DNA of 64,000 bases from Burkholderia glumae LMG 2196 = ATCC 33617 (GCF_000960995.1 NZ_CP009434.1:186001-250000); one strand, 5' to 3'. Counted from the stretch's first letter, positions 20,305 through 29,970 are shown. Made by a program: numbers and translations. Notes: a model not told the origin generated them from the letters alone.

Positions 20305-23300
20305 TTAATCGAACGCCGCCCCGGTGGGCGGCTCCGAGCCGCGTGTGCCCTCTCCAGCGTCATCCGCTTCGCCCGCCGGTGCCGCCGCAGCGGACCGCGG
20401 AGCCGAGGTGGCGGCCGCTGTCATCCCGCCGGTCACGCCACCGAAGCCCGGGCAGCGAAACCCCTTCAACAATCCAATCGGCTCCCCTCCGGCCCGGCCG
20501 CCAGTGTTCAGTTCGAGCACCGCGTGCCGGCCGTCGAAATCGAAATCCTCGGTGTAGCGCGACGTGTCCGATGTCGGCACCAGACGGCCGCGATCGAACA
20601 GGCGGAAGAGCGCCCACGGCCCCTCCGCGCCAAGCGTCGAACTCTGCGCGCTAACCTGCGGCTCTGCCGTGATGCCAGCCATCGAGCCACCGCGCGGTCC
20701 CGGCCAGGTGACCGGGAAGGTGGTGACCGGGCCATGCGCGTAACGCAGGCTCTGCCCGTCGATATCGAGACGCAGTTCAGTAATATCGGGATCGAGCGAC
20801 ACCACCCGGATGCCAAGTTTCCAGACCAGCCGGCTCGCGCCCGGACCGAGGAAGAACGCCCTGCGGATCGCGGCGGCGCGCTCGAACGGCTCGAGGCTCG
20901 GCCCGCGCATCGGTGGCATCCCGGGAGCGGCCGGCCGATAGCGCCATGGGTGGCTACCCGTATCGACGTGGTCGGCAAGGGTCTCGCGAAAGAACTTGTC
21001 GAGCAGGCCCTTCGCGGCGAACACGCGGTTGAAATCGGCGATGCTGACCTCCTGCGCGCTGTCCGCGAACGGATACCGGCCTTCGATCAGGCTGCGACAC
21101 GGATCGCCCACGTTGGCCTCCAGCCGCGAACCGAGCAGCGCGCCCATCTTGCGATTGACCTCCTGGGTGGAGCGCTCGGCCAAACCAGCCAGTACAGCGC
21201 GAAACGGTGCCGGCAACTTTTCGGCCTCGAGCCGCATCGTGGCACCCAGATCGTCGGCGGGTGGCATGGAATCAGTGGCGAGCACGTCACCGGCCAGCAC
21301 GAGGCGTGTATAGCGCTCGCCGATCAAGCTGACGATGCCGTCGAGCTGCATCGGCCCGCCGCCTCCCGGCGAAGGTAGCGACGGCAGCGACGACAACGAG
21401 GCCGATGCCGACCAAGCCCGCACCAACTTGCCGCCATCGGTGTCGGCCTCGCCCGTGACGACGGCACGCAAGGCGGCGAAGCGCTGCTCGACCAGATCGT
21501 GCTCCATCCTGCGTCGCGCCAGCCGATTGATCGTCGAGGTGGCGCCGCCGATCGCGAGCACGGCCGAGGCGGCGCGCGAGCGCCGCGACGCGATGGCCGC
21601 GGCGCTGCCGGCCAGCGATGGGCCGTCCTGCGTATCGGGCGTCGCGAGCGAGGTCTCGCGAGCGGCCGTGCGTGCCAGTCTGACGAGCGGCGAATCGGGC
21701 GCGGAAAGCGTCCGCAGCATCTGCAGGTCGAGCGCCGGTGCAGCGCCGCCGGAAGCGAGCCGCACGCCGTCGAGAAAGCGCTGCCAGTAATTCCCGTAAT
21801 CGATCAGGTACTGACGGCGGATCTCGTCGGCGAGCGCCCGCTCGCCGGCACGCAGTACACGGCCCGCACGCCCCCATGTCGACGATCGATCGCCCCGCCC
21901 CATGAGCCATGCGTCCCGTTCATGCGCCTGCTCGAGAAATTCGGGCAGGCGCCGCGTAAAAACCTCGTGATAGCCCTCGTAGGTATAGAGCCCCGGCACT
22001 CCCTGCGCGAGGGCCGGGTCGCCGGCCATCGCGAACACCGACAGCGCCTGCGGGCCGCCCGCGCGGGCCAGCGTGATGTTCTCGGGTGCATCGGGCTCCA
22101 TCGCCTTCATTGCGCGCTCGTAGAGCCGCCCCGAGGCCGAATTGCGGCCTAGCAGCTCGCGCGCACGCTTGATCAGCGCGCCGTCCATCGGCGTGGCGGG
22201 CGTCACGGGCACACCGTCGCGAAACAGCGCGTCGAGATGGCCCGCCACCACATCGCGATCGCCCAGCATCGCGACGCTGCCCGCCTGCTCCCAGTCTCGC
22301 ATCACCCAGGCCTTGACCTCCTTCGCATCGTAGTGCGAAGGATCGTAGAGCATGAGATAGACCGGCAGGGTTTTGTAGACCTCGTCGGCGTTCTGCGCGC
22401 GCACCTCGCCGTCGAGCACCGTCGCAATACGGGCAACGACGGGCGGCAGCAGCATCTGGTCGAGCAGCGCCGCATAGGTTCGGCTCGAAGCATCGACCAC
22501 GCCGGGGGCCGCGTACAGCCCGTAGCGCCACGCGATGCCGGGGCGATCAAGGTCGAGCTCACCGAACCGAGGCAAATCGAGCGACGCCGACAGCAGTGCG
22601 CCCGTGTCACCCGGCTTCGGCGTCCGGCGCTGTGCCTGCACGCGCGCGGCGAGCGCATTCGTCTGGTGGTCGATCGCAGCGAGATAGTCGCGATTGCGCT
22701 GGAAACTGCCGGCCATCCCATACACGAGCCAAGCCGCTACCGCGATTGACAGCAGATGGCCGACCACCCGCAACGCGCGAAAGCGGATTTCCCAGCGCAG
22801 ATTCGGGCGCACCAGATGCCCTTCGGCAACGATCACGCGTTGGAACAGGTTGCGCAAGAAATAGCCGCGATACTCGACGGGCGCGGCGCCGTCCGGCGCC
22901 GGTGCGGAGACCGCTGCGGCATCCGCGCCGAAGCGGGCCGCCAGCCCTCGCCGCAGACGTTGCAGCAGCGTGTCGCGATCGGCAGGCACCACGTCGTGAG
23001 TCTGCGCCGCACTACTGAAATATACGCCGCGCAGCACGCCGTTCAGCTCGGTATCGTCGTATTTCGAATCGACGAACACGGACGCGACGAATTCGACCAG
23101 TATCGCGCATAGGCTGCGAAATTCCGCCGGCAACGCATAAAGCCTTCGACGCCGATCGAGCTCGTATTCCTCCTGCAGCCGCGCGTTGAGGCCGTCTTCG
23201 AAACCTTGTTCCAGTTCACGCAGCTCCTCGATACAGGCCAGACGCAACGCGTCGCGCCGCTCCTCGGGCGCGTCGCGATGATAGGGCAGCGTAAACCCGA

Positions 23301-24402
23301 GAATCTGCGCGCGACTCTCCGCCGTCAACGACTGGAAATACTCGAGAAAGCCCGGCAGCAGGTCGAGCTTCGTGACCACCAGATAGGCAGGGTAGCGAAT
23401 CCGCAGATCGTGCTTCAGCTCGCCGAGCCGCGCGCGCATCGCCGCGGCGAGCAGCTTGAGCTCGGACGGCGAGCACGTCAGCAGTTCCTCGACCGAGACC
23501 ACCAGCAGCACGCCATTGACCGGCGCGCGGGGCCGGCGCTTGCGCAGCAGAGCGAGGAAGCCGCGCCATTCGGCGGCATTCGCCGATCCCACCGCGCCGG
23601 CGGCGTGGTCGGGCTCATCGGCTCGTGCCGGCATGTCATGCATCAGGTAACGGCCCGCCGTGTCGATCAGGATCGCGTCGTTGCCAAACCACCAATCGCA
23701 ATTCACCGTTTCGGCGTGGTGGCCGAGCGAGGCCGCCACCATCTGATCGGCATCGGGAAACTCGAGGCCGGAATTCAGGATCATCGTGGTCTTGCCCGCG
23801 CCCGGCGAACCCATCACCAGATACCATGGCAACGCGTACAGATAGCGCTGGCTTTCGAGCAGCCGGCGCAGGCCGAACGCCCCACCGCGCAGTTGCTTGA
23901 CCTTGTCGATGGCCTTCGTCACCACCGAGTTGACAGCGCGGATTTGCTCGCGCGCCGGCGCGTCGTCACTAGCCTGGGTGGAGAACGGGTTCAGGATGCG
24001 CTGCAGCAGCGCGTCGTTGCTGCGCATTGCCTTCCAGAGCCGGTACAGGCCGTAGGCCGCGTAACAGGCCACCAGCACCGCGATCAGCAGCACGCGCACG
24101 CCCGTCGACGCCAGCGGCCGCACGGAGCCGAACATGAACAGCGGCCCGAGATACCAGATCGCGAGGCAAAGCAGCGCGGCCCCGATCACGCCGAGCGACC
24201 AACCGAGCAAACAGAACAGCAACATCGCTAGCAGCGTGACGATCGACAGCGCGCGCGCCAGCACCGTCGCGAGAGGACGATAGTCGCCGAACGCGATAAG
24301 CGGGCCGATGAACCAGATGGCCGCGGCGACCGCCACGATCGCCACGAACACGAGCGTTTGACGCGAGATGAGGAATTTGAAGAAGCGGTTCAGATGGGAC
24401 AT
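20305..24402 (-). CDS. tssM: TssM (IcmF), T6SS inner-membrane complex protein
   Basis: 1365-residue IcmF-type protein that joins TssL in the inner membrane to TssJ at the outer membrane. Hydrophobic segments occur at ~14-35, 48-66, 69-87 and 100-120, with a further one near 555-575 before the periplasmic part. The cytoplasmic NTPase-like domain has Walker A GSPGAGKTT near residue 197 and WWFGNDAILIDTAGRY, with NGVLLVVSVEELL later. The large periplasmic region contains the IcmF-related domain and a C-terminal DUF1215-type beta domain (WPGPRGGSM, WALFRLFDRG). Length is at the upper end of the family (1100-1300). The tail after ~1330 is Pro/Ala/Gly-rich. tssL is 12 bp upstream, vgrG2 17 bp downstream. 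Confidence 0.95.
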   Translation of the reverse strand: MSHLNRFFKFLISRQTLVFVAIVAVAAAIWFIGPLIAFGDYRPLATVLARALSIVTLLAMLLFCLLGWSLGVIGAALLCLAIWYLGPLFMFGSVRPLASTGVRVLLIAVLVACYAAYGLYRLWKAMRSNDALLQRILNPFSTQASDDAPAREQIRAVNSVVTKAIDKVKQLRGGAFGLRRLLESQRYLYALPWYLVMGSPGAGKTTMILNSGLEFPDADQMVAASLGHHAETVNCDWWFGNDAILIDTAGRYLMHDMPARADEPDHAAGAVGSANAAEWRGFLALLRKRRPRAPVNGVLLVVSVEELLTCSPSELKLLAAAMRARLGELKHDLRIRYPAYLVVTKLDLLPGFLEYFQSLTAESRAQILGFTLPYHRDAPEERRDALRLACIEELRELEQGFEDGLNARLQEEYELDRRRRLYALPAEFRSLCAILVEFVASVFVDSKYDDTELNGVLRGVYFSSAAQTHDVVPADRDTLLQRLRRGLAARFGADAAAVSAPAPDGAAPVEYRGYFLRNLFQRVIVAEGHLVRPNLRWEIRFRALRVVGHLLSIAVAAWLVYGMAGSFQRNRDYLAAIDHQTNALAARVQAQRRTPKPGDTGALLSASLDLPRFGELDLDRPGIAWRYGLYAAPGVVDASSRTYAALLDQMLLPPVVARIATVLDGEVRAQNADEVYKTLPVYLMLYDPSHYDAKEVKAWVMRDWEQAGSVAMLGDRDVVAGHLDALFRDGVPVTPATPMDGALIKRARELLGRNSASGRLYERAMKAMEPDAPENITLARAGGPQALSVFAMAGDPALAQGVPGLYTYEGYHEVFTRRLPEFLEQAHERDAWLMGRGDRSSTWGRAGRVLRAGERALADEIRRQYLIDYGNYWQRFLDGVRLASGGAAPALDLQMLRTLSAPDSPLVRLARTAARETSLATPDTQDGPSLAGSAAAIASRRSRAASAVLAIGGATSTINRLARRRMEHDLVEQRFAALRAVVTGEADTDGGKLVRAWSASASLSSLPSLPSPGGGGPMQLDGIVSLIGERYTRLVLAGDVLATDSMPPADDLGATMRLEAEKLPAPFRAVLAGLAERSTQEVNRKMGALLGSRLEANVGDPCRSLIEGRYPFADSAQEVSIADFNRVFAAKGLLDKFFRETLADHVDTGSHPWRYRPAAPGMPPMRGPSLEPFERAAAIRRAFFLGPGASRLVWKLGIRVVSLDPDITELRLDIDGQSLRYAHGPVTTFPVTWPGPRGGSMAGITAEPQVSAQSSTLGAEGPWALFRLFDRGRLVPTSDTSRYTEDFDFDGRHAVLELNTGGRAGGEPIGLLKGFRCPGFGGVTGGMTAAATSAPRSAAAAPAGEADDAGEGTRGSEPPTGAAFD

Positions 24403-24414
24403 TCGACCTCTCCG

Positions 24415-25731
24415 TCATTGCACCACGAGGACTTCCACGCGCCGGTTGCGCGAGCGCCCCTGCGGCGTGGCATTGTCGGCCACCGGCTGCGCGTCGCCCT
24501 TGCCGATCGACACAATCCGCTCGGAGGGCGTGCCATGCGCCTTCAGCACGTCGGCGACGAACGCCGCACGCTTCTGGGACAGGACCAGATTGTCGGGAAA
24601 CTCGCGGGTATGGATCGGCTGGCTGTCGGTATAGCCGGTCACGATCACACGCCCGCCCACCCGGGCGACCTCGCGCGCCACCTTTGCCAGAACCGGCTCC
24701 AGCTCGGGTCGGACGCGGCTCTTGCCGGTGACGAACATGGTGTCGCCCCGGAACACCACCTTGCTGTGCCGCGCGTCCTCGTCGACCGTCAACTCGCCAC
24801 GCGCGATTTCATCCTTGAGCAGCACCGACAGCCGTAGCGGCAGATGCGCCGGCGCTGCATGTGCGGCCGGCGCGGGCGAGCGGCCGATCGCGAGGATCCG
24901 CGCCTCCAGCGGATTGCGGACCGTTAACAAGTGATAGGTGTACCAGCCGAAGCGACCAAACACGACGAGCGCAGCGACGCTCGCCGTGGCCCACACGGGG
25001 ACGCTGCGCAACAATTTCAACTGGTCATACGCCTCGCCGCGCCAATGTGGCGAGAATTCCAAGCGCATCGTGTCGCGCGCGCCGCTCACGAGGGTGAGCA
25101 GCCGCTGGCGTATCTCCTCGAGATGGCGGCTGCCATCCTCGGCGACGCTATAGCGCCCCTCGAAGCCGAGGCCGAGAATCCGGTACATCACCTCGAGCAC
25201 GTCGACGTACTCCTGCGGGTCTGTCGCCATCCGACCGATCAGCAGGAAGAATTTCTCGCCGCCGTCGACCTCGCCCTCGAAACGGATCAACAGGCTGCGC
25301 GCGGCCCAGATGCCGCCGCCGCCCCACTGGGTGCGATTGGCCGCCTCGTCGAGTCCGGTGCACAGTGCGTAGCGCACCGCAGCGACGTGCTTCCATGGCA
25401 AATTCGCCTTGTCGCAGACCTTCTGAAACGCGGCGACCTCGCGCACCAGCAGCGCGCGCAGGCTTTCGACGGCCGCCGACGATTCGAGCGAGGCCGGCAT
25501 GTCGCCGAGCATGCGCAGCAACGAGCGCGCCGCCTCGAGCAAGGGATTGCGCGCAGCTTGTACGCGCGCGAGGCGCGTGGCCGCGTCCTCGGGTGGCTCG
25601 AACGCGACGCTGTCCATGGCCGCAGGGGGCGGCCCGAAAGCGCCCCCCGACGCGCCCGCGCCGGACACGGTCTCGCCCTGCCCCGGCTCCGCGAGGAAAC
25701 TGAAGGCCTCGTCATGAGCATGCGTGCTCAT
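24415..25731 (-). CDS. tssL: TssL with C-terminal OmpA peptidoglycan-binding domain
   Basis: 438-residue evolved TssL. The DotU domain (about 60-255) contains RYALCTGLDEAANRTQWGG and the EKFFLLIGRMATDPQEYVDVLEVMYRILGLGFEGRY region (partly shown), diagnostic of the family. One transmembrane helix follows (VPVWATASVAALVVFGRFGWY, about 262-283). The C-terminal OmpA domain (about 325-438) has VIVTGYTDSQPIHTREFPDN, LSQKRAAFVADVL and NRRVEVLVVQ. It anchors TssM/TssJ to peptidoglycan. The start at 25731 gives an ATGA overlap with tssK; an ATG six codons upstream is less likely. A separate DotU plus OmpA gene pair also exists upstream in this locus. Confidence 0.94.
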   Translation of the reverse strand: MSTHAHDEAFSFLAEPGQGETVSGAGASGGAFGPPPAAMDSVAFEPPEDAATRLARVQAARNPLLEAARSLLRMLGDMPASLESSAAVESLRALLVREVAAFQKVCDKANLPWKHVAAVRYALCTGLDEAANRTQWGGGGIWAARSLLIRFEGEVDGGEKFFLLIGRMATDPQEYVDVLEVMYRILGLGFEGRYSVAEDGSRHLEEIRQRLLTLVSGARDTMRLEFSPHWRGEAYDQLKLLRSVPVWATASVAALVVFGRFGWYTYHLLTVRNPLEARILAIGRSPAPAAHAAPAHLPLRLSVLLKDEIARGELTVDEDARHSKVVFRGDTMFVTGKSRVRPELEPVLAKVAREVARVGGRVIVTGYTDSQPIHTREFPDNLVLSQKRAAFVADVLKAHGTPSERIVSIGKGDAQPVADNATPQGRSRNRRVEVLVVQ

Positions 25732-27077
25732 TTCTGGCGCACGCCCCATAGTTCAAGCTTGAGCTCAGGGAAATGCCCGGCGATATGCATCGCGAGACCA
25801 CCTTGCCGAGCGATCTGATCCCAGAACGGCCCGGTACGGGACAGCTCGAAATAAATGAAATTCGAATTGAAGGGAATCTGCCGTGGCGGCACCGGCAGCG
25901 GCACCATCGTCAATCCCGGCAGATGCGAGCGGACCAGTTCGGGCAGGCGTTGCGGATGGCTGATCTTGGTCTGCGCGAGGAACTGCTGCTGCAGCACATC
26001 CGGTGATAGCTGGGCGCTGACTGCGAGCACCAGACTGGAATAGCCGGCCAGTTCGTTCGGCAGCACGGCGACGGTACGAATGCCGTGCGGCTGCTCGCTG
26101 ATCGGGATCGGTTGAGCGCTGCGGATCAACACCTGGTTGAGCAGATGGTGCACCTCGTCGACCAGCGGCTTGATGCTGCGATACAACTGCGCGTGGTCAT
26201 AGCCCGGCGCCGTGAGCGGACGCCGCGTCTGCGGTCGCACGAAGGTCGACAGCTCGCCCGCCAGCATCGCCAGCTCGCGGTATAACACCACCGGTGGGAT
26301 TTCCTCGATTTGACAGATGTGCTCGAGCAGCGGCTCGTAACGATTCAGCACCTGCAGCAGCAAATAGTCGGCCACCTCGGCGGCCGCGCCGGGCCGGCCG
26401 TCAGTGCCGGACAGGCGCGCGGCCAGCGCGTCGGCGCGCAGCTTGGCGAGGCCATGCAGTTGCATCGTCCATTCGCGCAGCAACGGATTGGCGCCGTAGC
26501 CGGAAACGGGCGGAATGTGATCGGTCACGTGTAGCGACGCCGCGCCGTCAGCGTGCAGTGCCTTCACGCGCGTGAGTGCGATGCCGATCCACGACTGCGT
26601 GAGTTCCTTCTCGGGCAGCAGCCGCAGCCGCAGGTTCGCGAGCTGGACGAGCTTCGGCCCCTGACCGATGGCGTTGCTGTCGCGCAGTTCGGTGTCGTAG
26701 GCAACGTAGCGTGCGAGCGAGCCGCTCTGCTCGGCGAACGTCACTTCCTCGGTGTTCGGCAAGCGCAGCGGCACGGCCAGGTAGATCAGTTGGTCCTGAT
26801 GCGCGGGCTCGATCGTGAGCGGCGGCGGCGGCGGCGTGTGGCTCGGCACGTCGAACGGCGTGCCATCCGGAAACACGCCGCTGCCGCCCTTGAACACGAG
26901 CTTGCCGAACGACAAGGACTCCTGGTCGATCTCGTACTGGCCGAAACCCCAGAAAAACGGACTCAGCGCAACGCTTCTGCGATGCGCGAGATATTCGAAA
27001 TATCGTTCTTGCTGTTGGAACAACTGCGGACGCAAGAACAATCCTTCGCTCCAGACCACCTTGTTATACCAACTCAT
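25728..27077 (-). CDS. tssK: TssK, baseplate-membrane complex connector
   Basis: 449-residue TssK, the trimeric protein that links the baseplate to TssM and TssL. It begins MSWYNKVVWSEGLFLRPQLFQQQERYFEYL (partly shown), the family's hallmark, followed by FFWGFGQYEIDQESLSFGKL. Later landmarks are the RYVAYDTELRDSN region and PVFPTPPP-like turn region, and the C-terminal IPFNSNFIYFELSRTGPFWDQI. Length is typical. ATG 27077 overlaps the tssJ stop as ATGA, and the end overlaps tssL in the same way. A longer in-frame reading back to 27695 is translated from tssJ in another frame and is rejected. Confidence 0.95.
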   Translation of the reverse strand: MSWYNKVVWSEGLFLRPQLFQQQERYFEYLAHRRSVALSPFFWGFGQYEIDQESLSFGKLVFKGGSGVFPDGTPFDVPSHTPPPPPLTIEPAHQDQLIYLAVPLRLPNTEEVTFAEQSGSLARYVAYDTELRDSNAIGQGPKLVQLANLRLRLLPEKELTQSWIGIALTRVKALHADGAASLHVTDHIPPVSGYGANPLLREWTMQLHGLAKLRADALAARLSGTDGRPGAAAEVADYLLLQVLNRYEPLLEHICQIEEIPPVVLYRELAMLAGELSTFVRPQTRRPLTAPGYDHAQLYRSIKPLVDEVHHLLNQVLIRSAQPIPISEQPHGIRTVAVLPNELAGYSSLVLAVSAQLSPDVLQQQFLAQTKISHPQRLPELVRSHLPGLTMVPLPVPPRQIPFNSNFIYFELSRTGPFWDQIARQGGLAMHIAGHFPELKLELWGVRQK

Positions 27078-27628
27078 CGCGACTGATCCGATTGGTAAAT
27101 GGAAACCGCGCGCCGGCCGAGGCGGACAGTCAGGTTCTGACGTTGGACCGGAATCGTGATTCGATACCATGCGGCGTCGGGGCGGGGCGGTAGCCGATAG
27201 ATGCCGCGCCAAACCGATTTTCCGAGCTCGCGGTAGCCTGCCAGCACGCCGATCGCGGTGGCGGCACGATGGGACTCCCGCTCGATGTCGCGCTCCTCGC
27301 CGGGACGAAGGATGAATTCGTCGATGGCGAGCACGTCGTCGCCAATGGCCTTGCGGTCGTGATCCTGCAACGTAAAAAAATCGGCATTCGAGAAGGCCGC
27401 CGCCGATTTCAGCTCGTAGATCCGCACCAGCACCGGAGACGCGACGCCCCACTCGTTCGGGTTGACACCTTCGCTCGCGACCACGCGCAACCGAAGCTTC
27501 ACCGGCTCCTTCACCGCCGTAGCCGGCGCCCCGCCGCACGCTCCGAGCCCCAGGGCGGCCACGCCGATTGCAAGCCAGCCCATGATGCCCAGCATCGCCG
27601 CGCACCGAAAAAGTGGATTTGAAGCCAT
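27074..27628 (-). CDS. tssJ: TssJ, outer-membrane lipoprotein of the T6SS
   Basis: 184-residue lipoprotein that anchors the membrane complex to the outer membrane by binding the TssM periplasmic domain. The signal sequence ends in a lipobox LGACGG (Cys near residue 31). The mature part is a beta-sandwich with VKLRLRVVASEGVNPN, SPVLVRIYELKSAAAFSNADFFTL and GVLAGYRELGKSVWRGIYRL, all standard TssJ segments. The start is ATG 27628, but an internal ATG at about 27595 would still leave a full signal peptide. It is 149 bp after hcp, with a stem-loop between, and overlaps tssK. Confidence 0.93.
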   Translation of the reverse strand: MASNPLFRCAAMLGIMGWLAIGVAALGLGACGGAPATAVKEPVKLRLRVVASEGVNPNEWGVASPVLVRIYELKSAAAFSNADFFTLQDHDRKAIGDDVLAIDEFILRPGEERDIERESHRAATAIGVLAGYRELGKSVWRGIYRLPPRPDAAWYRITIPVQRQNLTVRLGRRAVSIYQSDQSR

Positions 27629-27719
27629 CGATTGGAATCAGGAAACGCATATCCGTCGTTCCGAACGAATCGGCCAGGATGTCGACCTGCCGCATCGGCG
27701 TCCTGGCCCACGATCACGT

Positions 27720-27749
27720 CGTGTCGCGCAGGCCTCGCCACGCGACACG
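27720..27749 (-). terminator. Stem-loop between hcp and tssJ
   Basis: CGTGTCGCG pairs perfectly with CGCGACACG (9 bp) around a 12-nt loop, with no T-run after it. It lies just after hcp, which is made in large excess over the membrane-complex genes that follow, so it may stabilise the upstream mRNA end or attenuate read-through. Confidence 0.4.
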
Positions 27750-27776
27750 TATCGGACACGAGCCTGCCTAGGACAC

Positions 27777-28259
27777 TCAGGCGCTGTTCTTCTTGATGTC
27801 GAAGGTGGCCGTGATCGCCCCGCCGCTGCCGCCTTGCGCATTCTGCACGACGTACTCCTGCTTCATGCGCGAGAACGAAAGCGACACCACTTCACGCGGT
27901 CGCGATTCGCTTTCGCTCACGCCAGACGGGTGCACCGAAGTGACCAGCACGTCGTTCATGGTCAGCTTGAGGTATTCGAGCGGGTTGCCGCCTGCCTTGC
28001 GCACGACGAGCCTGGCCTCGTCGATGTGCTTGCCCGTCAGGCAGTACTGCGTGAGGTTCGGCGTCGAACGGTCGATGAAGTGCTCGAAGGTGAGGTCGTC
28101 AACGGTCGCCCGACCCGCACCGCCTCCGGAACCGACGTGCATGTTCGACTGCTGCGAGACATTCCACGACCAGCTAAGAACGTCGATTTCATTCTTGTGG
28201 CTGGCGTCCTCCGACTCACCATCGATCCCGTTGAGTTTGAGAAAGATGTCTTGTGCCAT
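27777..28259 (-). CDS. hcp: Hcp (TssD), T6SS inner tube protein
   Basis: 160-residue Hcp that stacks as hexameric rings to form the expelled tube. MAQDIFLKLNGIDGES is the classical N-terminus; EIDVLSWSWNVSQ, DLTFEHFIDRSTPNL, VVRKAGGNPLEYLKLTMNDVLV and EVVSLSFSRMKQEY are all family landmarks. Length is standard. RBS AAGGAG lies 7 bases before the ATG, the strongest in this operon, consistent with high expression. It lies between tssC (131 bp upstream, with hairpins) and tssJ. Confidence 0.97.
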   Translation of the reverse strand: MAQDIFLKLNGIDGESEDASHKNEIDVLSWSWNVSQQSNMHVGSGGGAGRATVDDLTFEHFIDRSTPNLTQYCLTGKHIDEARLVVRKAGGNPLEYLKLTMNDVLVTSVHPSGVSESESRPREVVSLSFSRMKQEYVVQNAQGGSGGAITATFDIKKNSA

Positions 28260-28326
28260 GAAGATGCTCCTTGGTGCGTGATTGAATGGAAGGTTCGAAA
28301 CCGCCAGGCATATTTAACGAGCGCCG

Positions 28327-28373
28327 GCACCGCTCGCTCGCGGTGCAACCGCAGCCCGCCGGGCCACCGGCCC
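28327..28373 (-). other. Two hairpins in the tssC-hcp spacer
   Basis: GCACCGC/GCGGTGC (28327-28346, loop TCGCTC) and GGGCC-ACC-GGCCC (28361-28373). They lie in the 131-bp gap between the tssC stop and hcp start. No T-run is seen. They may separate tssBC and hcp expression levels. Confidence 0.4.
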
Positions 28374-28390
28374 GTTGGGCCGCCGAGCCG

Positions 28391-29893
28391 TCAGGCCGCT
28401 TGCTTCACTAGCGGCAGCTTGGCGACGAGACGCAGCGACACCGTCAGGCCCTCGAGCTGGAAATGCGGGCGCAGGAAAAACTTCGCCTGGTAGTAGCCGG
28501 GATTGCCCTCGACATCCTCGACTACCACCTCGGCGGCCGCGAGAGGCCGCCGGGCCTTGGTCTCCTGCGATGAATTCGCCGGATCCGCGTCGACGTAGTT
28601 CATCACCCACTCATTGAGCCATTGCTGCATCTCGTCGCGCTCCTTGAACGAGCCGATCTTGTCGCGCACGATGCATTTCAGGTAATGTGCGAAGCGCGAG
28701 CACGCGAACAAATAAGGCAGGCGCGCCGAGAGATTGGCGTTCGCGGTGGCGTCCGGGTCGTAGTATTCGACCGGCTTCTGCAGCGACTGCGCGCCGATGA
28801 ATGCCGCGTAATCGGTGTTCTTGCGATGAATCAGCGGTATGAAGCCGTTTTTCGCCAGCTCCGCCTCGCGGCGATCGGAAATCGCGATTTCGGTCGGGCA
28901 CTTCATGTCGACCCCACCATCGTCGGTCGGGAACGTGTGGCAGGGCAGATTCTCCACTACCCCGCCACTCTCCACGCCGCGAATCAGGGTGCACCAGCCG
29001 TAGTGCTTGAACGAGCGATTGATGTTCACTGCCATCGCATAGGCCGCGTTCGACCATACGTACTTGCGATGATCGGCACCGTCGGTCGCTTCCTCGAAGT
29101 CGAACTCGTCGACCGGATTCGTTTTGATGCCGTATGGCAAGCGCGACAAGAAGCGCGGCATCGCGAGCCCGATGTAGCGCGAGTCCTCCGAGTTGCGCAG
29201 CGAATTCCACGGCGCGTATTCGAGGTTCTGGGTAAATATCTTGGTCAGGTCGCGCGGATTCGCGAGTTCCTGCCAGGTGTCCATCTGGAGCACCGACGGT
29301 GCGGCACCGGCGATAAACGGCGCGTGCGCGGCAGCGGCAACCTTGGCGATCGAGGCCAGCAAATCGACATCGGGCGGCGTGTGGTCGAAGTAGTAATCGG
29401 CGATCAGGCAGCCGTATGGCTCACCGCCGAGCTGGCCGTACTCCTCCTCGTAGATTTGCTTGAAGAACGGGCTCTGATCCCAGGCCACGCCCTTGTAGCG
29501 CTTCATCACGCGCCGCAGGTCGTCCTTCGAGACGTCCATGAAGCGGATCTTGAGTCGCTCGTCGGTCTCGGTGTTGGTGACCAGATAATGCAGGCCACGC
29601 CACGCACTCTCGAGCTTCTGGAAATCGTCGTGATGCAGCACCAGATTGATCTGCTCGGAGAGTTTTCGATCGATCTCGCCGATGATCGCCTCGATGTTCT
29701 TGTAAGCATCGTCGGCGAGCACTGTCGAGGTGAGCAGCGCCTGTTGCGCGAGCGTCTGCACGGCGCTCTGCACGGCCTCTCGGGCCCGCTCGGTTTTCGG
29801 CTTGAATTCGCGCGACAGCAGCGCGTTAAAATCGGACTGGCTGACGACGCTCGGCGCCGCCCCCACGTGAGCCTTCGATTGACGTTCGACCAT
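28391..29893 (-). CDS. tssC: TssC, large subunit of the contractile sheath
   Basis: 500-residue VipB/TssC. With TssB it forms the contractile sheath around the Hcp tube in the cytoplasm. N-terminal helices up to ~90 contain EAVQSAVQTLAQQAL. The core has LESAWRGLHYLVTNTETDERLKIR (partly shown), PYGCLIADYYFDH, and FLSRLPYG near residue 265, and a C-terminal PGYYQAKFFLRPHFQLEGLTVSLRLVAKLP (partly shown). Length is typical (~490-500). RBS GGGAGAAATA precedes the ATG. tssB is 77 bp upstream. Repeats of a T7/T8 tract at 29912-29919 lie just upstream of the RBS. Confidence 0.97.
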   Translation of the reverse strand: MVERQSKAHVGAAPSVVSQSDFNALLSREFKPKTERAREAVQSAVQTLAQQALLTSTVLADDAYKNIEAIIGEIDRKLSEQINLVLHHDDFQKLESAWRGLHYLVTNTETDERLKIRFMDVSKDDLRRVMKRYKGVAWDQSPFFKQIYEEEYGQLGGEPYGCLIADYYFDHTPPDVDLLASIAKVAAAAHAPFIAGAAPSVLQMDTWQELANPRDLTKIFTQNLEYAPWNSLRNSEDSRYIGLAMPRFLSRLPYGIKTNPVDEFDFEEATDGADHRKYVWSNAAYAMAVNINRSFKHYGWCTLIRGVESGGVVENLPCHTFPTDDGGVDMKCPTEIAISDRREAELAKNGFIPLIHRKNTDYAAFIGAQSLQKPVEYYDPDATANANLSARLPYLFACSRFAHYLKCIVRDKIGSFKERDEMQQWLNEWVMNYVDADPANSSQETKARRPLAAAEVVVEDVEGNPGYYQAKFFLRPHFQLEGLTVSLRLVAKLPLVKQAA

Positions 29894-29970
29894 TATTTCT
29901 CCCGTTTTTTTTCAAATCTCGCGGCCAAGCAAAAACAGACGACGCATGCGTGGCGTCCATCGATGGACGC

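Noticed and set aside
27078..27695. N-terminal extension of TssK by 206 residues
   Set aside because: It runs through tssJ in another frame. MSWYNKVVWSEG is the standard TssK start and overlaps the tssJ stop.
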